Shown here: one piece after another, positions 48,201-59,100 of the stretch
How positions within the stretch are numbered: the first letter of the stretch is position 1
Layout of the letters: every line of letters begins with the position of its first letter
The notes under the pieces: model-generated
The model's database searches: none
What the model was told of the DNA's origin: nothing
What the model saw: only the letters and a program-made list of their open reading frames with translations
Assembly (NCBI GenBank): GCA_031308135.1
Contig: JAHLJT010008756.1
Span: 135,238,949-135,302,948 of the forward strand
Length of the DNA: 64,000 nt
Source of the DNA: Acheta domesticus
Taxonomy: Eukaryota > Arthropoda > Insecta > Orthoptera > Gryllidae
Direction of reading: 5' to 3'
Position numbers and translations under genes: made by a program

Positions 48201-51200
48201 TAATTTCTGCTAATGAAAATCAAGAATAGTTGTAATAGCAAAATGCATACTTTTGCTCGTATATTTTATTCAATCCTAGCATGTACACTAATACAATTGA
48301 ATTGAGAAATATTTTTAAACTTTATAATATTTTGTTAACAGAACATCACACATACTGTATAGTCGAATTCAGCTTCATTCAGGCAAACAAAATGGGTATA
48401 GACGTGATATTGTATTATAATAATTGTATGATGGTTCTTATTAATAAATCATAAGTTAAGACATTAAAATGTTTTATTCAATGGAATTTTCAATAAAGAT
48501 ATTTTAGTATACATTTTTATTTTCTGTTAAAAATAATTTTGCATAGAAATGAAATGTAGATTTTGATTTTTCATTGCTTACTGGTGCATATAGTCTAACC
48601 AACAGAATCGCAGCTGGGTTCTTTATGGACTAACACCATACCCGTTAAGTTTTAAATTGTATAATTTTAAACACTAACATTTTGTACGGTGCCAAATATA
48701 TGTGAGTATGATGCACAGTATGCCAAGTGTTTATTGTAGATCAATGTTTGTGAATTCTTTTCATTACTATTGTGATGAGATTACACGGCATTTTAAAATC
48801 AATACTGTTATACTTTCGTGTTCTAAATATTGATGCTTAATTCCCATTTCGCTTGCATTCGTTAATGTAAAAATGTGATAAATAGGAACGTAAGGTTTAT
48901 AAAAAAATACATATTTTAAAATTTTCCCTAAGGTACATTTAGAACCATGACTTAAAAATAACTGTTGGAATCAACTTACTTCCAGAATTTGTTAGTAACG
49001 TTTATGAGTTTTTCGTGTAATAATTAAAACGAGTCTCCTTGATGTAAGTTACAGCTTGTGAGCAACACGATGAAAAAGGCGTTACGTGTTTGTTTTCTTT
49101 GTGATTGTAAAATTAAAAAGAGAACATTTCTGAGGAGAAAATAACACAGGTATCCAAATGTTAGAATAAATGGTTTAAAACGTAGTTTGAAGAAAATAAG
49201 ACAAATGTAAGAAATATGCAGGCCAATAATTATGATTTTCTGTACAAATTGTATACATTTTGGATGTACTTTGAGAAACTGTGTTAAATGTTTGCTCTAC
49301 TAAGTAATTTGTAAATAGGGTCCTTACTTTTCATGTGGCCTTAGACATTATCTACCATATATTCGACTTTTTTGTCAGCAAAATGTTGCCAGTTTACTTA
49401 GTTGTTATGTTATTTTCGCGAAGGTTGGTGGCTAACGTTTATAACGTAATAAAATAGTGACATCGTCAATAAAAATGAAAATAAAATGACTAGTTTTCAT
49501 TTTGTATAGTAATGGCAGCTGTAAGTAAAAAATTATTGACGTATAAAGGAATAGTAATTGATATTTGTAATGAAGTTACGCCGCCATGAGTAGTTTAGCA
49601 TCCAGGTTTGCAGCTTAGGTAGTTGGGAGCGTGTGAGTATTTATGAGTGGGGGAGTGTTTGGGGGAGGGATTTATGGTAGGCACCAAGTGAGAAAACATT
49701 TTGTAATGCAAACGTAGGCTTTCGTGGCCGGACTCAATAGAGTCTTGGTGTTTGGAAGAAGCTACGACCTAGGCACAGTTGCCAACGCTTCGGTCGTATA
49801 CTGCGGCCTTCTTCAGGGTGAAATGCTTGGAAGTGACTGCGCACAGATTTGCATGGGGCAGCTCCCCTTCCCCCAGCCTACCCACGAGAACCGTCGCCCC
49901 GTTGGTCGATCGTACGACCAACCGGCAACCAATGGAAGGGATCTCACCCCGTGTAAATCGTACGAAGTTCTCTGTGCATTTCACCCTCTCAGTCAAGAAT
50001 CGTCAAGGACTACTTGTGAAAGTTTGTGCTTCATTTGATGATGATTGTTTGATTGTTAGTGATTCCGGGAACGTCAATACCGAGGTCATTAGTTCCTTAA
50101 GTGTAGTGCCTGTTTTTCATCGGCAGGTGACGATGATCTTGCCCCTTTGGATGGTGAGATCCAGCGCCGTCCTATCGTCGAATAGCGGGGTTTTCCTAAC
50201 TATGTATCTCCTATCAGCGTGGCACCGCCCTAGCCGGGATAAGCTTTAAGCTCCCTGCTGGTCTCCGGCGTGTGTGGTAATGTGGTGCGTGATAGTGTAA
50301 ATGTATGTAAGGGGAGGTTATAGGACAAGGAAGAGGAAGGAAAGATCGCGCGCGGTCCGTAGCCCGTTTGTTAGGATAGTGTTCCGGCATTTGCCTGGTG
50401 TTGATCGGAAAAAACCACGGAAAACCATCGATCAGAGCAGACGGCCGCTAGAGTTCTCCTCCAGACAGCGACTGAATTCGACCTAGCTGACAAGCTAGTG
50501 TCGAAAATCCTGCCGCTGTCGGGACTCGAACCTGGGACCTCCCGGTGAGAGGCACTGCAGTGACATCAGTTGATGCCCTGAGCCACCTCTCCCGGGTTGC
50601 ATTGGAGTTGCGTAGGCGTTGGAAGGGGGGGAGGGGGAGGGTTCCACCATGCGTGGAAAGCGCGTCCGCGGCCGAGACTCACCTCCCTGGTCGTCGAGGG
50701 CCACCAGCGTCCGGATGCCCGCCTCCTTGCTCTGCAGCACCACAAACAGAGCACAGTCACACACGCGCAGTAGTCCCTCCAGGCTCGTGGGACAGGGTGG
50801 GGGCGGGGACCGAACGAGCAGGCCTACACTCTGTGGGGACGGAGCGGAGAGCTCTAGGGGTGGATGGGAGTCGAAAGGATCAGTATAGCGTCGCAGTCTC
50901 TTTAGAGCTGCAGGGAAGGGCAGGGACGAGGGGAGGCCAAAGAGCTATTAATCCGTTGAGGGCACTTTCGATCTGCAAAGCGGAGCAGGTACGAGGCTGA
51001 GAGGGGTGGGGGCCTAAGGGACATTCATCCGTTGTAGGCCCTTTGGAATCTGCAAGGCGGAGCAGGGACGAGACTGAGAAGGGTGCGGGCCTAAGGGACA
51101 TTCATCCGTTGTAGACCCTTTGGATCTGCAAGGCGGAGCAGGGACGAGACTGAGAAGGGTGCGGGCCTAAGGGACATTCATCCGTTGTAGGCCCTTTGGA

Positions 51201-53161
51201 TCTGCAAGGCGGAGCAGGGACGAGACTGAGAAGGGTGGGGGCAGAAGGGACATTCATCCGTTGTAGATCCTTTGCATCTGTAGATCGGAGCAGGGTCGAG
51301 ACTGGGACGTGTGGGGGCCGAAGGGACATTAATACGTTGCAGGCTCTTTAGGGCCGGGTAGGCTCGGGTAAGGTTAGGGAAGGGCGGGTTGGAGACGCAC
51401 CCGGCGGACGGGGCGGGGCAGGGAAATGGCCATTAATCCGCCTCAGGGCCTTTGGGTGCTGGGGGCGGGGCAGGAAGTGGCGAGGGCCGAAAGGGCCATT
51501 AATCTGACGCAGGCCTCGTGGGCCCGCGGGGCGGGAGGCAGGTGCGGGTGGGAGCGAAGGGCTCATTAATCCCTCGCAACACATTTTGGAGGCGAGGAGG
51601 GGCTGGGCGCAGGCGGTGGGGGAAGGGGAGTTGTGGGGAATGGAGGAGGACGTGACCCCCAGGGGAGAGCGGCCGTGCCCCGCCGCTGGGCCAACCAGCT
51701 CTTCCCAAACTTTTCCAATCCATTACGTTCGCCCCCTCGGGCCCCGATGAAGGCCACCTCATTCCGTATACAAACCCGACTTCTTCAGTTTTCACAAATC
51801 TCCCAAAGATACACCGAAAGGCTGGGAACTGCTCACCCTGTTTCTGGTAACGTACTTTCAAATTTTCAAGGCACTTTTCCCAGTTATCACTCAAGGAAGT
51901 TTTAGGATACTTTATACTGATGGACATAAAAGATTTGATTCCTCGTGTGTATAATTTAGATGATTGAAGCATTTCTTGCTATCTTGCATATTGCGTTATT
52001 AAAATTATATTTAAATTGAATATTTATTGCATATATTCGAGGCAATAAATGCCCCCAAAGTTTGATGCTAGCAAGACTGAGAGCCATCCAATCGGAAGTC
52101 ACTTTATGCCGAGAAGGTTTCAGGTCGTTAGGTGCACGGACAAAAAGTGTAATACTCGTTAGGCCTAATAAACAGGACATCTTTTGCAAACCAGGTCTAA
52201 TGCGACATAAGGTCTTCGCGACAGAGGATCTAATACTATAAGAGGTCTACAATTTGAAAGTTAAATAAATAAGGTCTAACAGACATAAACACCGAAGTTC
52301 TAACAGATATACAAATGTGTAACTAGCAAAGTTTTTATTTCTCCATTTTTAAACGCCTGAGAACCAAAAGATTTTATTTTAACAATGTCAATTAAATTTT
52401 CAAAATTTTCGAGTGGTAGAAAATTACTAAAATTATAACGATCGTGGTAATATTGACTTATACCTTCGGTCTTTGAGCTACAGACTGAATATTTTATCAC
52501 CTGTATCATTATATGTACATTAGGTTTTTCCTGAATTAAAATGTATCATTCCTATAGTGATTTCATTTCAGATTGTAATATACTGACGGAATCATATATA
52601 TGAACCACATTTTGTTATGTATCTGTTACAGCATAATAGATTCGACATTAGTATCCGATAGACTAAATTTATTAGACATTTTTGACAATTACCCAAACTA
52701 TTATTAGACATTTTTAAAAATTAGACCAAAATTTCATTAGACGTATTTTCATAGATCTTCTCACATAGGACTGTAAAAATTAGACTTCCTGTCATTAGAC
52801 CTAATATCTTTAGACCCAACGACCTCTAACCGCCGAGAATGCAAAGAGTAACAACTTGAGTCCACTTTGCACGGAGAAATCACAATACGGAAGCAAGAGA
52901 ATAATGTTTTTTTTAAGAATAATACAAATATTTTACTACGACGAAATAATTATATTCTTAAATCACGGAATAAATTATGCAAAAATTATATTATATCCTT
53001 TTTTGTAAAAAGGAGTGAACTATGCAAAATGTTTCTTAGCTGATTTGGTGTGATTAGTAGGGATCGGATTTAATTATGGTTTTCCCTTCAGCCATACGTT
53101 TCAATGGTGTATTTAATGCAAATGTTGACTGTTTCCTTAGTAACAACAATGATAAAATAGA

Positions 53162-53192
<31 letters not shown>

Positions 53193-56100
53193 TTTCTACG
53201 AATTTATATTTCTTCCGCGTATTGTATTTGGAAACGTTGATCGTGACACATATTTATGTATATTTATTTTAATCCATCAATTTAATAATCTAGTGAGAAC
53301 TGTGTATTTTTATTTATGTGGTTCACAGATATGTGCTACAACAATCTGTTCTGATCTATGCAAGATATTTAACTAAAAAATCATGACCGTTTCGAGTAAT
53401 ATGAGTCGTCGAGTACATCTTGGTGCTTGGTAATACCGGTGAACCCTCGCGCTTGACTTGTAATCCCTCCATTCAAGGATGTTACAATTACGATAATTAC
53501 AAATATGATCAGAATTGGTTTCTCAAGCAAAAGATACTTTTCTTTTTAGGACATGAAGATTTATATCCATCGGGGGGCTTATTTTAATGCATATATTCGA
53601 CGTTTTTAATGCTTAAATGCCTTCATATTTAATATTTTATTAGATTATATAAACCCAGCCCCTATCCCTAGTGATCAATAAGGAACGGACTTTATTGTAA
53701 AAAGCGCAAATATGTTCATATATCAATTTATATTTTATATTTATATATTTAAGGAAAAATAAAAAATAAGTAAAATAAAAATTCACAAAAGTGTAATCTC
53801 AGTAAAATGTTATTGAATTTAGTTATCTTGTTCCTGTAAAAAAACATTTAATTGCATGGAAATCCGTTTTCTATGGTCATTTACGGAGATGTGCACCCCT
53901 TGCGCTATGACGAGGTGAAAGGTCAAGTGCTTCGGTGGGGAAGAGAAGGGGTCTACGGAGAAAGTCGAGGTATTCACACATTGACACACTACATGCACAG
54001 CTCAGCCGGCGCAAAACCTACACACCTACACCCTCACAAACACACACAGCAGACACGAAAACGCAACGAAAAGATAGTAGTCGCAAGTGCAGCCACTAGA
54101 TGGAGAAGAAGTGGAGGAAAGGATAGCCTTTTCAATACCTACAAACACAGAAATAGAGATAGAGAAAAAAGAGTTTATTTAGCATTCACTGCAGTGAAAC
54201 AACCACAAAAAGATAAAAGAACTCGTTTCAATTTGGATTGACCAGAACTCGGCAGCATAAATTTACTGTTTGTGAATGCCCGTAAGAATTAGGATTGATA
54301 AAACCAAATATGCATAAAACAGCAAATTCATTTTCTCTCTGCCTAGTTTGTAGTTCTTTTGTTAAAATTGTATTCCTTATCGTATCCCACGTGAATGAAT
54401 CGGCTCAATTCGACTCAGTACGACGAGCAACAGACCCACGAGGGAAATGGACATTGTATTTATAACGTCAAACTTCCCAGGCGGATTGGCGCGTCGCTGG
54501 GCGTGCCCAATTGCATGACGAGCGTCCGCCTTTGCCCTACGCGATTGAAGTAAAACATCCTTGAATCTGCCCAATGCATAATTTCAAACACAATTTATTT
54601 TAAAGAACTTTCTTGTCAAACATTTTTAGCACCGTTGACAGCTCGCTATGCGCGTTGAAGTTAATGAAGACGTTCCGACCTTCGACCTTATGCAATTGAA
54701 ATAACACAACCTTGAGACTGTCCAACGCTTAATTTCCAATGCATTTTATGCCAAAATACGTTTTTGCCGAACAGCTTCTTAGGAGTATAGAAAAAGTAGG
54801 AAACGAATTCACAATTTATTCAAGAAAATAACTTACAATCGAAGAGACATCAATTGCTTCTAAAATATTGTGAAAATAATTCTTTCGCAGTTTCATGATA
54901 CTTCGCACGGCACAAAAGCTATCACATATTTGAACTATTAAATGCAATGCCCCCATACTACCCGCCCCTCGTTCTTTGTCGGGAGCCTATTCGTGAACGA
55001 AGATACGATAAGGAACAAAACTCCAATTTACATGAAGTGCTTTTTTGATATAGTACACATTTAATGTAGAATTTGAAAGAAAAAATAACTTGATATGGTT
55101 TGACAACAGAGTGATGGAGGAAGGAGTGGGGTGGTGGCGGTCCTTTTATCGTGTCGTGGCTGTTAGTTCAGAGCAGCATGAAGGGCGAGGCGGCGTTGGT
55201 TCTGCCGTGGCCCTTCGGCTCGTCCTGCGGTCGGCCAGCGCAACTACCACGACGTGCAGCTACTGCCACTACCCTTACCTTCGGCGGCGGGTGGAGGGGG
55301 TGCGCCCGACCCGACGGATTCACGGTCGGAATCGGCGAATGCAGCTCTATTTACAAGAAAACTCAAACGTAAACGCAAAACCTTGATGCCGTGTTACTGA
55401 AAGAAACCACCCACATGTTAGAACGTGAACGTAACCGTGAACATAAACATAGGACGCAACCGTGACTTCTTTCACGTTCACGTTGGAGTGGTCTGGCAGC
55501 AACACACTATCGTGAAGTCGGTGGGCTTCCGCGGCTAGAGTCATGTGAATGATCGTGGCAGTCCGGGTGACGCCGCGTTGAAGGCTGTGTTGCCGACGGT
55601 TCGACCATCTTATTGTGGTCTTCTCAGCCCTGAGGAAGGCCACGACGAGATGGTCGAAACACAGCAAAGATCATTCAGTTCACACACTATCGTGTACCGC
55701 AGCAACATCCAAAGAACTAACGTTTTTGTTAGAGATTAATGCAGTTTGCAGGAATATGAATTGCCAGTCATCGTAATTGTTAATGAAACGATCTTCAAAA
55801 TCATTTGTGTACAAAATAATCCTGAAACAACATCGTGCCCATTTACCTTAGGTCGTTAAATTCAGGGGGGGGGATCCAGCCGATCATTTTGGATGGGGCC
55901 ATCATAGATTTTTGTTAAATAATAAACATATTTGTTATATGGATATTATTTTTGTAGTGTATATATGATACTATAGTATATTATTTATTAAATAATTACA
56001 TAATTTTAACATAAATAAAAAATATTCTAATCAGTTTTGCCAAATTAAAGAAGGTAACAAAGGAAAACTCTAGGCCTTTTGGGGGGGTCACAGGTCAAAT

Positions 56101-59100
56101 TGTATATAGAATTTCCGTTCCGAGCATTTATTGTATCGTTTTCGTTTAGTGGCTGCAGTCATGTTTACGTTTACGGTCATTATAAATGATACGTCCATGA
56201 TTATGTCAAAAGTACATGTTTGGGTTCTCATGTTTACGTAAATGTTTTTATTGTGCCTTTCTTGTTTGAAAGAGGCCGTACTTTTCGCCTTGGAAAACGT
56301 TGTTGGGAGCCGAAACATTGGCACCACTGTCGGTGAGACGCCGTGTTCCAGGTGATGTTGCCAAATGTCGTCTGACAAATTCCGACCTTTATTCGTCCTG
56401 AAAAGGTCGGTGAATGAAGGCTGAATCATTGGCAACATTGCCTGGGATGCGGTGAACAGTCCAGTCTCCAAATATTCCTTTTGGTTTCCGAATGCTTTTA
56501 ACTAACAGAGCAACAAAGTTGCGTTTGTTTTCAAACAAGTGTACTTAATTTTGATACATACTCACAAGTTTCTTAACTTTCTTGATCTTTTGAATGTGGT
56601 AACTTTTAATAGAGAAGTTTGTACAGTTATCATGAGTTTATGCCAAATGTTTCTCAAACAGCCAGGTACGTTTTAATTGCGACTTTGAAAAGATGAATCA
56701 TGAATGGCTTGGAATACCGGATTATTGAAATGTATTCAGAAACTTTCAGCCTTTTTATACGCTTGCCCAGGAGTAAGTTAAATAAGAAAGTCAGAAGTTG
56801 TATTTGTACTGCGGCGAATACTTATAATCAGCCAATATTTAATTTCAGCCAATTCTTAAAAGCTGTGTATTTAGTATATAACTACATGCTTTTAGAGATT
56901 ATTGATTCGGGATATTTTCATCAACTCATTCCAAAATTATACAAACTATTTCTAATTTTCTGTACTTAGAAACATTAAAAAAAATTTACATTAAAAATTG
57001 TTCTTTTCAAATTCACAATTTATCCGTACACTGTAATAAAAATAATTTTGACCAACTGGAATGCTGCATATTACGTTTATTTTGTGTCCACAAATTATCG
57101 TATTAAAATAATTGTAGGGTTTAATGCCCTTTTCCTCTTACAAGACTTATTTAACGAACTAATTTAAGAATCTCCTGTGCTTTTATGGAGACATCAGGAG
57201 ATGAGCGAGCACTTTGAAAGGAAAGCAGGTTTGTGATCAGCGAAACGTGTCGCACGAGAGAAAGATAAAGAGAAAAAAGAAAAGTAGAGAAAGCGATAGG
57301 GTATTAAAGAGATATACAGAGCGAGGCGGATAAGAAAAAGGCTGAGAAGAAAAAAATACAGAAATAGAAGATATCAGGCAACGAAAGAGAGGAAGAGAAT
57401 AAGTCGAAGAGGGAGGTACAGTGAAGGGCAGAGACACAATGAGAAAGAGGGAAAGACTGAAAAAGAAAGAAAAGGGAGAGAAATGAGGAGACGAAGAGTG
57501 TTGGAGAGAGGGAGGGGAGAATTGGAGAGAGAGAAAGAGGTGAAGAAAGATGGCGAAATGGAAAGAGAGATCGAGATGGAGAAATGGAAAGAGAGATCGA
57601 GATGGAGAAATGGAAAGAGAGATCGAGATGGAGAAAATGGAAAGAGAGATCGAGATGGAGAAGTGGAAAGAGAGATAGAGATGGAGAAATGGAAAGAGAG
57701 ATATAGATGGAGAAGTGGAAAGAGAGATAGAGATGGAGAAGTGGAAAGAGAGATAGAGATGGAGAAGTGGAAAGAGAGATAGAGATGGAGAAGTGGAAAG
57801 AGAGATAGAGATGGAGAAGTGGAAAGAGAGATAGAGATGGAGAAGTGGAAAGAGAGATAGAGATGGAGAAGTGGAAAGAGAGATAGAGATGGAGAAATGG
57901 AAAGAGAGATAGAGGAAGAGAGAGACAGAGCTAGAGAGAGAGAGAGTGTGTGTTGCGTGACGGGCGTCCCAGTGCAGCGGCCGCAAGGGAGGCCGGCGCC
58001 GAATCTCGTTAAGCTCTTCAACTCGTTTGCCTTGTGCGGATTGCGTTAGAGGGGAAGGCGAGCAGAAGCGGCCTGGCGGCGGCCACTGTGCGCTGGCCAC
58101 GAGCGCCTCTGCGAATCAATACCCTTGCGCTCGCGCTCGCCTCTTAATCTCGGCGAGGTGCCTGAAACTAGAAACGGGCCTCGGCGACGGACGGACGATC
58201 CGAGCGGCAATGGACCGCCCAAGCGACACGTGCGGGCGGCGCCATTGTGTTTCCTGAGCGCACAAAGGCGCCGGGTGGGTGGGTTGGCGGGGGCGAGCTC
58301 TCGGGCGGCGCTGTCGCTGGCGCCGGAGGCCACTCTTTCCTTTTGCGCTCTGGGGCGAAGGCGAAGACGGGGGCGGGGCAGTGGCGGGGAAAAGCCGAAT
58401 CAGAAGCGGGACAGTGGCGGGGAAAGGTGGAACAAAGGAGGGGAAGCGGCGAGGCAGTGGCGGGGAAGAGCCGAATCAGAAACGGGACAAAGGAGGGGAA
58501 GCGGCGAGGGCAGTGACGGGGAAGAGACGAATCAGGAACGGGACAGTGGCGGGGAAAGGCGAGGCAAAGGCGGGTCAGAGACGGGGAAAAGGTGGGACAA
58601 AGGACGGGAAGCTGCGAAGCAGGGCATTGGCGGGGAAAAGCCGAATCAGAAACGGGACAGTGGCGGGGCAATGACGGGGAAAAGGTGGGACAAAGGAGGG
58701 GAAGCGGCGAGGCAAGGGAGTGGCGGGGAAAAGCCGAATCAGAAACGGGACAGTGGCGGGGAAAGGCGAGGCAAATGCGGGCCTGAGACGGGGCAAATGT
58801 GGAACAAAGGAGGGGAAGCGGCGAGGGTAGGGGCGGGTCACTGGCGGGGAAAAGTCGAATAAGAAACGGGGCAGTGGCGGGGAAAGGCGGGTCAGAGACG
58901 GGGCAAAGGTGGGACAAAGGAGGGGCAGGGGGACAGGCGGACAGAAGTAGAGCACAGTCGGAGCGGTGGCGGGGCAGAGCCGAGACAAAGGTGGGACTAA
59001 GGAGGAGCAGAGGCGGGGCAAGGTTGGACAGAAACGCGGAGGGGCAAGAGCAGGGAGGTGGGGCAGAGTCGAGACGGGAAAAAGATGGGACAAAGGAGGG

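Larger units (their letters stand above)
42741..50682 (-). other. SNAP-25 7.9 kb intron
   Basis: Contains the hammerhead-like inverted repeat (42.85-43.03 kb), the repeat shared with 1.3-1.6 kb, a four-copy ~150 bp tandem array (44.8-45.4 kb), a hammerhead-like motif near 49.8 kb and a SINE. The stretches 43350-44800 and 45410-49700 are AT-rich with nothing recognised apart from a GC-rich patch at 47500-47850. Confidence 0.6.

Noticed and set aside
53852..54241. 129-codon plus-strand frame
   Set aside because: Starts with a plausible ATG but has no recognisable domain, no splice context and low-complexity His/Lys stretches; it lies in a SNAP-25 intron on the opposite strand.
57237..58100. 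287- and 215-codon Ser/Leu/Phe-rich minus-strand frames
   Set aside because: They are translations of the 26 bp GA minisatellite; a period not divisible by three gives open frames in several phases.
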